Assembly (NCBI RefSeq): GCF_032854445.1
Contig: NC_088295.1
Coordinates: 75,794,028 to 75,858,027 of the forward strand
DNA from: Liolophura sinensis
Taxonomy: Eukaryota > Mollusca > Polyplacophora > Chitonida > Chitonidae
DNA: 64,000 nt
Reading direction: 5' to 3'
Every line of letters starts with the position of its first letter. Position 1 is the first letter of the stretch. The notes beneath the pieces were generated by a model. That model was not told the origin of the DNA, did not search any database, and saw nothing but the letters and a program-made list of their open reading frames with translations. Shown one piece after another: positions 1 through 11,810 of the stretch. The position numbers and the translations under genes are program-made.

Positions 1-2972
1 CCAAACCAATTGGACTATCAATTACAAAAGCGTATTATTAATATCAATATCAGGGTATGGCCGCACACTCATACTTCAAGGGCATTTCTAAATCACAAAG
101 CAGCTCATAGGGTTTGTATTCATATAGTTAATTACAAGTTTGCTGTGACAATAGTCTATACTCTTGTCTGTAATTCGACCCCGTTACCTGATCAGCTAAC
201 ACTCAGCTATAATTTATTGCGAAATGTACAGCTTTCAGCTCTCCTACACAGTGACCTGACTGATCAATACTAGTGAAGTAGGTTATCACTAATTATAACG
301 ATTTCTAAGATATAATACGCTCTACGGTAAATGCAATTCGCCAATCAAGGCAGCGTGTTGTATTAATAACCCGTGGGTATACCGCATGCCAGGATGGTAA
401 CGAAACGTTGCCCAGCTAAAACTCGGTTCATTCTGTTTATCTGTATGGATTAAGATAACTGCGCATCTACCTTTTATGCGTCGGCTTACCTGGAACAGCC
501 AGGGCACGCCTGAGTAGTGCTGTCAGCACACAGTACAAACACAGCCTCACATCCATACTCCCGTTAGCAGCGTACGCTCGGCGTGTTCAGGTTTCGGGTC
601 AGACTACTGACCAGTTCTCTCGCTGTTCATACGCCTTGTCACACTTCGAAGTACTGATAACACCACAGCGTATGTAGAGAGTACGTCTGTCAAAATCGTC
701 CCACTAACAACAGTCTTATAATCTAACAGACCTTTAGAGATTCACCGCGTCTTGCGCAAGGCGTCCAATCTGAATGACGCACTGCACAGTAAACCATGTT
801 TGTCGACGATATGGTGCTCCACCCTCGGCAAGGTACGAGAGGTCGGTTTAGTAAACCGGAACCGCGTGCGGGAGTGAATGTCCGCTCACCTGGATATTCA
901 GAGTGTCCTAGCTTTAATGACAGTTTGCTCCAATTTGCTGGGCATATACATGTTAATGGTTATGTTATGTAGAGTAGCCCGTTACAGTAACTGATCAGAA
1001 AACAGCTATTACAAGCAAATATGTATACGTAGATGCCCTAAATAATCGCTATGTACACTATAGCTGTACCGTACCCACGTTTGCAGCCGGGAAATCGTGA
1101 AGGGTAGAGAGAGAGGGTAGACACGATGTCTTGTGGTCTGCCAGAAGAGATCGTAGGCCCCTATATCGATCCAGTTGGTATTACTACATTTGTACGCTTA
1201 GTGCATACGTAAGGAAGAACTGACAACAGGTAGGAAACAAAGTTTCACGGATTTTAGAAATAAAGCATTTCTCTGTTAGTTTTAAGTCATATGTACTGTG
1301 TGGTGTTCCGCGATTTTGCGCCGACAATATTTTGTCGAAAATATCCACAATGTTGACATATTCCACCACAACGTCAGCATATAGATGAGTGAATATATCC
1401 CATAACGCAATCTGTGCACATCTTATTCGATGGAACAGTCACAAAAAAACAAACCTTTACACGGTATGCCGCTATCAGGTTGTGCGTGTGTATGTGTTTA
1501 CTCGCGGCCAACACTTCGACCAACTCGAGAGTGCGTAATTGCCGTGGATTTCACAATTCTATTTTCAAAAATTCCCAAAAATGAGGATGGGCTGACCTAG
1601 AAGATTGCAAAAGACTTGCTTTGGGGGGTTTTTTCTTGGGGCGAGGGGGGGGTGGGGGTGGGGAGGAGAGAGACGGGAAAAATTAAGACTTCTGCATGTT
1701 TTATTCCATGTCGTATCTCATGGTTTTGATATGTTTTGTATGTTCTCTATATTCTGATTATTATTTTGCTGGGCTAGCTGTAGTGCTGTGTAAAAAAGGG
1801 AGAAAAGCAGAGTAATTTGTAGATCTGCAGATTTTCTAATAGATGTCACATATGCATATTCCGATATCTGATCGGCTGTTGTTTAGACGAGATTTACAGC
1901 GTAGTATACTACGTATGCGTATAGGACAAGAACCATTGATTTGATGGAGTGCGAAAACATCTGCTCAGTGAAATGGAACATCACTGTATTCATTCTCTCA
2001 GTGTTGTTTACATTTTATAATTTGCGTCATTTCTGTGATGACTCACGATTTACCCTATCCTCTCATGATCAAATGCTCCACACTGCGTAAAAAGAAGATG
2101 TTTAGAGAGTGGTAACGGAGTATGGATTATACATGCCACGGGAGTTTCTACTAATTCAGTCCCAATTATAGCTGGTTTTCTGATTGTTATGGGTAATTGC
2201 TCACTTCTGTTAATATGGGTTTTCTCCTATGTTAATTTAAGAGTACACAAACATCTGAATATTGAATAGCGTTTCTCCAGGAAGCAGATGTTACAAACTG
2301 ATCTAGTAAGAAACTATGGGAAGAGACTGTCTCAATAGCTACTGCAAAGTGACGCGCCCTAGACACGCAACCCAAACGCGTTTTGTTGCTATGATGACCG
2401 ACTTGTGACGAAGAAGGCGGCATATTGCGCTGCAGTACGCATGACTGCGCTCCGTTCGGTGTTGTCGACCTGGCACAGTTCTCCTCGCGACCCAGGGTGC
2501 GGACTCACCTCTCAAAATAAACTGGTGGCAGTAGAGTTATGCTGACATAAACGTATGAGGCCTCTTTTCATTACTGTTTGAGCGAAGGAAAATATTGAAA
2601 GAAAATAAAAATAAATATAATAGAAAAGGATACACAGATAGCTTATGTCGCTTTATGTATGACTTCATCACCATGTCATCTTTTAGATGACACAATGTCA
2701 GACTGTCGGTGTGCAGTCTGACACGTAGGAATTCTTCTCAGTATAGGACCAGTAAAAAGTTGAAAATTAAATATGCCATTATAGCTCATATTTGGGCTGT
2801 AGTTAAGTAATTAATTAATTAAACTGAATCTTGACCACTTCATGCTTGTTATCGTAGCGGAAAATGTTTTACATTTTCAACGCCCAAGCAGTATCAAAAA
2901 CTCAGAATTAAAGACATTGTTTTAAGTTTTGATATAAATCAGAAATGGATTTGTGGAATCGGCCTCTTTTTA

Positions 2973-3388
2973 GCCATTTGATTTCAATTTGCGGCAAAAC
3001 TGTAAGTCACAGAAAAGAAATAAGACCAGATTCATGACCAGGACATCAAACTACGCGTCATGTAGCATGCTTACATATTCGTACATTCATCATACACATA
3101 AATGCGTATAAAATGCATTAGATAACACTGGGCACGCCAATGTGCCAAATGCAGTCAATCGGCCTTTGGGTAATTTTTCAAGCACTGCAACTCCCGCATT
3201 TATTAAGACACTTCAACGATTTTCCGCACACACAGTACACATATAGCCCTTAGCACTCAACCAGGTCACGTGACCTCCAAATAAGGGTGAAAATTGCACT
3301 TTGTGGGACTTTAATGGCAATTCGCGAAAAAACTGTGCATCAGAGAAAGGTAAGAACACCAGATTAGTTATCAGAACATCAAATTATG
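2973..3388. repeat. Diverged direct repeat, two copies about 330 bp apart
   Basis: 2973-3055 and 3303-3388 share the order 'ttgcggcaaaactgt', 'cagagaaa', 'agaacaccagatta' and 'catcaaattatgac' with substitutions. A third weaker echo begins near 3520. It looks like old tandem or transposon-derived DNA. Confidence 0.4.
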
Positions 3389-4607
3389 ACAGGTCAACGA
3401 TTTTCACAATGCATACAATGCATGTATAGTCCTTTATACACAGCGATTTTCAACTTTACAGTTGTAACAGTTTTCTGCTAAAATGAAGGAAATTGCGCTA
3501 TTTCGCGTTTTGATCGCAATTTGCGACAAATTGCACCCAATGGAGATCTTGTGGAGTTTTCAACGCAGAAAGTTTCCCATATCACCCTGTATGTACCCAG
3601 GCCTTGTGCAACTGCAGTCTGAATAGCAGTTCAATCACATCAGCCGTTCTGGAGTTTAAAGGCTTTCATCAAAATCCAATATGGCGGCCAAATCAAGCGA
3701 TCAAAGGTTTTCAAAAGCTTAGTAGCTAAACTTCAGATCTGTAGCTAAATGGGCTTAGATCAAGCAAAAGGATGATGGACTGAGAATCCTTTGCACTGCT
3801 TTAATGTCTTTGTATACTAAAGCTGTTGACAATATAGCAGTAATTCTATAGGCTATTTTGGTGTAATAAATTGCAATTAACAACACTGCCAATTTTTGTC
3901 ACTGAATTTTACTTAAACAATGGTGCTAGGAGGCGTGCAATTTGCTACTTTTTAAGTATTTACATGAACAGATGGAATAAAATCTTAGCTGAGTTAAAGT
4001 GACAAGTGTCCAGTTGCCAACTATCACAGTCGTCGCTGCTCTGCTTTTACCATCAGTGTTGTAGCCTTTTATCTTGCAGCAAAAGTCCTTGTTACTAAAA
4101 GTCTAAATTAAGTCTTAAGTTGCTACTATAAAGGCCTATAGTTGAAGAACATTTTAACCGTGGCGGCTTGATAACCGTGATAACTGCATCGCTATGAATC
4201 TAATTCTGTGTATGAGATCCTGCGCTCTGAGATTCGATGAACGCGTTTCACAACACATCAAATAACGCTTATACATTGCGTTTCACATTGAAACCGCTGT
4301 CCCATCAAATTATTTAATATTAGCGTGCTGGGTGGTAGGAAGGGGAGTATAAGAAATGTGCAAATGATACAAAGGGATTGAGATGGTAGACCTATACTAT
4401 GAGAGCGTATACTTTGAAATCGGAATTTTCTGAACGCTTTCCAGAGAGAAAATAATGATAACTGATTGTTTGCCCTTATCGCCTATGAAAATGAAAATCC
4501 ACCTACTAAGGGAGAAGTGGAGCAGAAACAAGGGTCTGTCCTAGGTGCACAATAGTCTGATAATCCTGAGGACTTGGAACTCTATAAGTGGCCAATGTAA
4601 GGGAATT

Positions 4608-4865
4608 ACACACAAAAATTAATCTGTTAGTTTTAAAAGAAAATCTGTTGTCCGAGGGATGCTAGAATATATTCTGTCATTAAAACACAATATGCCGTCA
4701 TATTCAACACAATATTATGTTAGTTTAATACAATCTATATGTTGGATTAATAGAACGTGTGTATTAAATATAACAGATTAATCTACTGTAATAGCAGAAT
4801 ACATTCTAGTAACGCCTAGATAACATACTTTCTGTTGAATTTAACAGGTTATTTTTTGGAGTGTA
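4608..4865. mobile_element. Candidate MITE with imperfect terminal inverted repeats
   Basis: The left end reads TACACACAAAAATTAATCTG; the reverse complement of the right end reads TACACTCCAAAAAATAACCTG with similar order and spacing, followed on both sides by T/A-rich 'GTTA.TTT' stretches. TA ends suggest a Tc1/mariner-type non-autonomous element of about 260 bp. No transposase frame is present. Confidence 0.35.
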
Positions 4866-6567
4866 TCCTACTCGTTGGCACACCTGATCTTTTTTCTTTC
4901 TTTCTTTTTTTGAAAATAAGTGTCCACTGTCCACATGTGGCGGTGATCTCAGTTACACGCGGACAATGGTATGTGAATGAAGGAGGTATTGGTATCGGAA
5001 GTGCAGGTGCCAACTCATACCCGAGAGGCTCGTGAATCACTAGTCGCCGATAGTCGTAATTTCAACCCCGAAGTTCATATCAGTGTGACCAGGGGAGCCG
5101 TTCCTTACATTGGAAATAAGGACATTATCCGACCCAACCCCCACCCCCGCCGCCCGGACAACATGAGACCTCGTGCGGGGATTATACAGCGCATTTTAAC
5201 ATCGATCATTTACATTCTCCATACATACAGTACATTACAGGCTGTACAGCTTTGAATAATGTTATGGCATATTAGTGCCATTCAATTTCGTTTGAATTTT
5301 TGGGGATGTTTTCTATTTATACTTGCTGGTAAGATGGCGAGAAACATTCTGCATCATGATCGTAATCATTTGTGTCAGGAAAATATGTTGTTGTTTTTTC
5401 TTTTTTTTTTTTTTTTTGGACAGGAAATCATTTTTACGAGGGAATTTTTGTTTTTACGTTCATAGTAAGCTTATTTGCTCACGGATAAATATTTCTGTTT
5501 CTGTTAAATTAAAGTAAAACTACATTTCCGTCTCTTTGACCTGTTGAGGTTAGTTAACAGGATGGGGGACTTTTAGCAAGATACCTGAGAGATATTATGA
5601 AATTCCGAAGAGATCATTTCTTTTATATCTCTCATGTCCCCTTTTCGCCGCGGTATATGTATGTCAGAGTTGCAAAATCCATAGGCTTGTTTATTAGTGC
5701 AATCAGTGCTGAACAAGGTTTATACAGGAGACGCAGACGTGCTGTATCTATGATTACCGATATAAAATAACGTGGCTGATATTGATGAAAACAATTCTCA
5801 GCTTCGGTGTATATATGGTGAATAAGGAGTCTTCCTCCAGCCTGTTATGGCGGAGTTTTTGGTAAGACTTTCGGCGACGCAAGAACACGGCTTTTTGAAT
5901 TAGCCAGCGATGATCCCTGATGGTGGCTAGTTTTGACCTTTGGTACTCTTAGGTATGTGGTACGGGTGAAATTAGGCGGGATACTAGACCCCAACCGCAG
6001 CAGAATTGTATTTTACCTCACTGTCCACAACCTTTTTATTTCATTTATACCGAGTCCACCATGTGTATATGTTTGCAATCAATCGGATAACCTTAGGGAA
6101 ACCACCGCCCTTAGTCATTTGGCTAAAAAATCTTCTAACGTAAAACATCATCCGAACGAGCGCAAGCTGGGATCTATATAACGAGACCTCAAGAGTCAAT
6201 GATATGCCAGTAACGTGTGGATTGACGTGGGCTTCCCCCGGGCCCTGCTTAGTTTGAGAGGAAAAGTTTCCTGAAGGAACTACTTCCATCGTTTAAGTGA
6301 AAATATTGTTGAGCTCAGAGTAAAACCACCAATCAAATAAATAAAAAAACACTAAATCGTGGATCAAGGGCTAGTGGTCTAGGCAGAAGTTAGTATATGT
6401 AGTCTCAACGTTTACAGATCCATAAGTTGTGCGTAAAAAGGCAATACTTCCATGTTATGAGGCTATAAAGTTAATATTAGATCTATATAAGTTCGTTTTC
6501 TTCCTGTCACCCTCCAACAATGCTCGTCGGTGAGAGTATTTATTTATTTTGTTCGTTTTAGATGTCA

Positions 6568-6617
6568 TACATTACATGTTTACATTACATATTTACATTA
6601 CATATTTACACTACATG
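6568..6617. repeat. Short 13 bp tandem repeat
   Basis: About 3.5 copies of 'attacatatttac'. Confidence 0.6.
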
Positions 6618-8110
6618 ACGACAGTTATAGGTTATGTGAGTTATATTAACTTTGCACGTCTTTGTCTTTACTTTCATGAAATATATACATGGAAGTGTTT
6701 TCTCTTTCATAATGAGTAAATTGAACTCATAAATGTACAAGATAATGCACACAAAAAATATAAAGGTCTAGACTGATTATAGGTTATTTTGGCCGACGAG
6801 GTTTAAATTTACGCTGTATACTTTGCGGTCAGTCAGTCAAGTTCTACAGTCTCTATCATATTTGGTCAATTTGTGTCTTAATTCCACGAAAAGCGTAGGT
6901 AAAACATTTATCACCGTTGTAATTGCTTGCACTGAACATGATCAGCTTCTCCGTTTTTTGTGCGTATACAGATATAACCATGCGTCATAATGAAGTTAAG
7001 TACAACGTTAAACCCCGAGTATATATACATACATAACAGTTATATAGAAACTACACTTGTATACATCCCTATAGTAATGGGTTATGGTAATGCTTACAAT
7101 GATTGGTTACGTCGACAGCTGGATGCTGAAAAAGCAACTAATGACCCGTATCACTGACAAGTGATTACAGAAAGGTAAATATGACATTTCGTGGCTGGAC
7201 GAAAATCCATACGCATGCCCATACGACGCTTACTGAGCTGTAGTGTTTTTTGTTTTTTGTTGTTGTTTTTTTGTTAAATGTTATATACAGGCCTAATTGG
7301 CAAATGGCGAGAACAAATAACAAATGGTAATGCAATTGATCTCATTGTATGATGGCCGCTAGCACATTCTGCGTGTCCCGCAGACACGTGATTAGTTTGT
7401 AGATAGTAATAGCCATCATGATGACGTGATTGACATGATTGACGTTGCCGCCCGGATCCGATCGGTCAGTATTCTTCATGTCCGTCTTTCGGACACTACA
7501 CCCTCTATTCAAGAATTCCGGACACTTTTCTCACCAGCAAGTGTAGTTATCAGAAGACGAGGTGAAAGGTTACTCCGGAAGGTGTAGGAAAGTAAATAAC
7601 AATGGGTGATATTCCGACAACCACGCATGAAAGTAACCAGGAACTATAGTAAAGTTAAAAAAGAGAGCACTTTACATGGCGTACATAAGCTGTGAATGTC
7701 AAAAATGTGTAGTTTTGCGTTAAATTCAAGGCCATTTAAACAACATCGTCATCGCCGTGTCAGCACGAGTAAGTTTGTAGGCAAAAGTTTAAAACGGCAA
7801 ATGCCTCTACCTCCCTGGTCTGGAATATGATTACATCTTTTTTCGACCAGTTAGCTGTTATTTTACATTTGGGATTTTTTTTTCCCAAATGTTGATGACT
7901 GGGTCATATGTAAATGCATTTAAATACGATGTACAGAATTCCCACCGACGTCTTTGTTCCGTACAAGCTGACCCGAGGCATAATAGCATGCAGTGACATC
8001 ATGACATCTTGAACCAAGTCACTCTAAAGAGGTTTCATACAGAGTCTGTGTCAACAGACGTATTTCAGATTCAGTTTTTGTAAGGTTTATTTGTATCCTA
8101 ATGGGATCGT

Positions 8111-8176
8111 AGGAGCATCCGTGGCTCGGTTAGCGCGCTAGCGCAGTGTAATAACCCAGGAGTCTCTTACCAATCT
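8111..8176 (+). mobile_element. tRNA-headed SINE (family A), head fragment
   Basis: 'ccgtggctcggttagcgcg' and 'gtaataacccaggagtctc' match the tRNA-like head of the full copy at 53235-53490. The tail is absent. Confidence 0.65.
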
Positions 8177-8992
8177 TAAACAAGCCTTAGGTGAGTGGGG
8201 CTCATGGTAATGAGGCAAAAAGTAATGTCAGACAACACAAAAACTTTGTGGCAGCCTTTGTTTCCATTTATACTCCATATGCATGCATTTGCACAACGTG
8301 AAAAGTATACACAACGTGATTCTAACGGACATCTGAAGCAATTTTACTGACTTACTTTACTAACTTGGATAGTTGCTGCTTTGTCCGGGCATTGATCTTG
8401 TTAGCTAAGTAAACATAATGCATCACTGTCTTTTCTTATTCACTTACGTAGCTCTTTTTGACAGGTTATATATACGAAGGGCGATTTCACAACTTCCCCA
8501 CGTCTTGTTTGCAGAGTAAATACAGTTTCAGTATCTAAATCTCACAGACTATCAAACTGCACGTTATCACTGGTCTAATCATGACCAATAGTTTAATCAG
8601 ATAGTTCCCCCCAATGATCCCATTCACATCAAAGTTTCACGGGAAAATAGCTCGTACTCAAATCCTGTCCTCTCTGTTTTTTGGTCTACACTAAATCCCC
8701 AATTCATCCAGTTCTGAAAATAATCTCCAAACCGGCATGGATACACTTTTTCTAATAAAATCCTGCCGTTGAAACTTGTGCAGCGACACTTTCAAACGGA
8801 CGTCAGCCATGTTTGTTATTCGAACTTTATTTTTATTAACTCTCACTTACCGAAAGTTCGAATGGCAATTCTGGCGGACGTCTGCTTGATTTCTTGGATG
8901 TTCTATATCCAACTTCTGGTAATCTTCGTCTCTCTTGATCAGCTTTATAATTAAGAGAATAACAAATAAACTTAAATCAAAAGTATCATCTC

Positions 8993-8998
8993 TTTATT
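8993..8998 (-). terminator. Candidate poly(A) signal AATAAA (distal)
   Basis: AATAAA on the minus strand, followed about 25-35 nt later by the T-rich TTTATTTGTT. A plus-strand AATAAA also lies at 8965-8970, so the site could serve converging transcripts. Confidence 0.4.
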
Positions 8999-9506
8999 TG
9001 CAACATTATCATACATAAAAACTGCAGAGGTATGTATAGCCATTCTGAAGACGGGAATCGGTTATAATAGACTATTATAACAGTAGACTGCAAATACGAA
9101 TAAACACACAACGCTATTGCTAACTGTATTTGTTTGCAAACCTACCATGCCAACAGCATGTTTTATCAAATCACAAAAATCCATTAAATACACTCCACAC
9201 ACAAGGTAACTAACAAACTCAAACTAGGCCTACATGAATCATACAACTGAATCAATAAGGCTTAAGCAGAATATTATGAGGCTTGTGGCAAATCTGGGTT
9301 TTGTCAAAGACATCATCCTTATATTCATTGCATAAGATGTTCAGTTTTCCTTAATAATGTATACTAGAACATCTGTCAAACTGTAGTAAATACATATATA
9401 TAATTGATACATTTGTTACAAACTTCATGCCAAGTGAATGTACCAACCTTGCTGACAGATGATAATACTGACCAGGAAGCATGAGGAAATTATATTGATC
9501 TGACTG

Positions 9507-9737
9507 ATTGGTGTTTAATGCCAGACTCAAGAATATTTCACTTATACGACGCCGGCCAGCATTATGGTAGGAGGAAACCGGGCAGACCCCGAGGGAAACT
9601 CACAACCATCAGTAGGTCAATGCAAGACCTTCTCACGTATGGCCGGACAGGAAGCTAGCATGAGATTGATGACACCATTGGTGAGAGACTTCTGGGTCAT
9701 TACCCCGCGCTTGTAGGGTAACCACCTCGAGGTCCCT
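9507..9737 (-). mobile_element. SINE family A, degenerate near-full copy
   Basis: Runs from tail 'tgattggtgtttaatgcc' through 'cggccagcattatggt' to the head remnant. Lies in the probable 3' UTR, in the same orientation as the gene. Confidence 0.8.
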
Positions 9738-10273
9738 AAAATTATATTTAACAGCAGAACTCCTTTATAAGCAGTGTTAAATTATGCATGTTAAAAACAT
9801 CAATAGAACGAAACACTTGCTGCCTTTGAATTAACACAATACATTCGCACTTATTAAGGTATAACTCATTGCCTAACAAAATAAACAGTTAGTAAAACAA
9901 CGGTAAAGGGATCTAAGGTAACATAATATATACAATGATGCTTGGGACAAGAGTCTTTGCTAACCAGGTAGGTATATATACATGCTATCGGAGTCACGAT
10001 TTTCTCCCATTGTCACAAGCCTAATACAGTGAAGTAATACAGATAACGGTTTGTCCAGTAATCATCACCGTCATTAGATTTCTACGCCCAAATGGCATTA
10101 AATGTTGTCCACAAAACCAAGTGAGCCGCAAAGAGACAAGTAGGCACTGTAGCCATGCCTCTGCGTGCAGCCTATATATATATATATATATACATTCCCT
10201 GTGTGTAAAAGTTCCTACTTACATGGGTATTCAGACACCAACCTTGATATTAGCTCCGACTTTTTCCATTGTT

Positions 10274-10279
10274 TTTATT
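10274..10279 (-). terminator. Candidate poly(A) signal AATAAA (proximal)
   Basis: AATAAA on the minus strand about 200 nt after the stop codon. The downstream GT-rich element is weak. Confidence 0.25.
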
Positions 10280-10476
10280 TTCTATATTTGTAACTTTGTG
10301 ATCACACACGTAATGTAAACATTGTCCTAAAGGCAATTAAGCAGTTACACAAGAAACACAAACACATAAAGACACCATTAGATATATACTGTACAAAGTT
10401 ACCCGCCCAAGTTTTCCCACGGAAAGAAATAAACAACACAGAGTAAAATATAAAATAATATATTAATTTTTTACAG

Positions 10477-10571
10477 CTATGAATATTTGAACCTCGCTAA
10501 GGTTTTGCTAAACAGGGCTTCTCCAATAACGATTGACATCAGGGTGGCGATTGTGGTCAGAACAGGGCTGC
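10477..10571 (-). CDS. Exon 31: C-terminal hydrophobic segment and stop
   Basis: Acceptor TTTGCAG follows a long pyrimidine tract. With the carried G the frame reads GSPVLTTIATLMSIVIGEAL, then FSKTLARFKYS and TAG. An 18-residue hydrophobic stretch preceded by small residues (TSGS) suits a GPI-attachment signal; the basic 11-residue end would also suit a single-pass membrane anchor with a minute cytoplasmic tail. No protein 4.1-binding, PDZ-binding or ankyrin-binding (FIGQY-type) motif is present. Confidence 0.82.
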
Positions 10572-11774
10572 CTGCAAACAAAAAGAAACACGGCCGTTAT
10601 TCCAAGCAAAACTACAAGAATATAAGAACTCATTACAGTTAAAGACGCTATACCGTGGATTTTTGGCAAAAAGTCGATAAATACAGCTGAAATTGTGCAG
10701 GGCCGAAGTTTAAGAACTGGGACAAGTTCATCTATATAATAAATAGGTTATTGTGAAGTGTTTTGTACATTATGGAGTAATGTACATTACTCGACGCTTG
10801 CGGCGTCGCGGTTCATTACGGATTTCAACACAACATGGACACGTCAAATACCACTCCCTAATGTCAAAAAACACCTCAAAATAACCTAATAATATTACGA
10901 CGGCCAGCATTATGGTAGGAGGAAAGCAGACAGAGCCCGGTGGAAACCGACCATGCATTCACAGGTTGCTGCCAGACCTTCCCACGTACGGCCGAAGAGG
11001 AAGCCTGCATAAGCTTCACCAACTGAACTTACAGCGACCACATTGGTGCGAGGCTCCTGGGTCATTGCGTCGCGCTGGCGAGCTGACCACCGTCTGTATA
11101 ACGCCTATATAGATAGCTGACTCATGACTCATTTAATATAAAACGTTGATGTGGTTAAAACACTTCTTCCTTTCCAAAGAACAATGTTTACCGCATGCAA
11201 ACTTTAGTCGGTAATGTTTAGTTTATTACTTTTATCGGTAAATCCGACTGAATGATATCAACACGGCGCAGATCAAAGGTTTTCTGCACCCAGCCGTGTG
11301 ATAACAGCTCTAATATATATATAGTGTGAAATATGACTGGACCGTGAAGGAAATCCGATTTTTCACATTTATTTACACATATTTACACATTTACAATATT
11401 TTTATTCGCTCATATCATTTTCAAAGTTGACTACATGCTCCGATGACATTAAAATGTCACATAGGCCTATGCCGCCCCACCCTTTCCTCCAGAGTAGTAA
11501 TGGTAGCATTTTAATCCACTGACGGTTATTTGATTACTTTCGTAAGACTGATTAGTAAGATTCAGAGAAAAGTATCGGGAAAAATGAAGCTCACTTATGA
11601 TGAGATCACCTGGACTGGACAGCATCCGAAAGATTAAGAAAAAGATCAGCCACACATTTCTAATGAAGTCAATTTTCATGCTAGCTTTCAATGTGCACAT
11701 TTTTTTCTTTTTGGTGAAAAGAAATGAGAGTTATCTCCCTTGAATCGTAGACCCTCCAACTAATATGAAAGAGT

Positions 11775-11810
<36 letters not shown>

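Larger units (their letters stand above)
1..8960. other. Downstream intergenic region, no gene supported
   Basis: No reading frame with recognisable domains or a coherent exon chain on either strand; open frames are below 95 codons. Contents: G-rich tract 1621-1670, diverged direct repeats at 2.97-3.39 kb, a possible MITE at 4.6-4.87 kb, poly-T tracts at 5398-5418 and 7247-7272, a 13 bp repeat at 6568-6617 and a SINE head fragment at 8111-8176. Confidence 0.6.
8970..10476 (-). other. Probable 3' UTR of the Caspr/L1-type gene
   Basis: No further coding frame follows the stop. The first candidate poly(A) signal is at 10274-10279 and a better-supported one at 8993-8998, so a 3' UTR of about 0.2 or 1.5 kb is inferred. 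It contains a (TA)n run near 10173-10191 and a degenerate SINE at 9507-9737. Confidence 0.4.
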
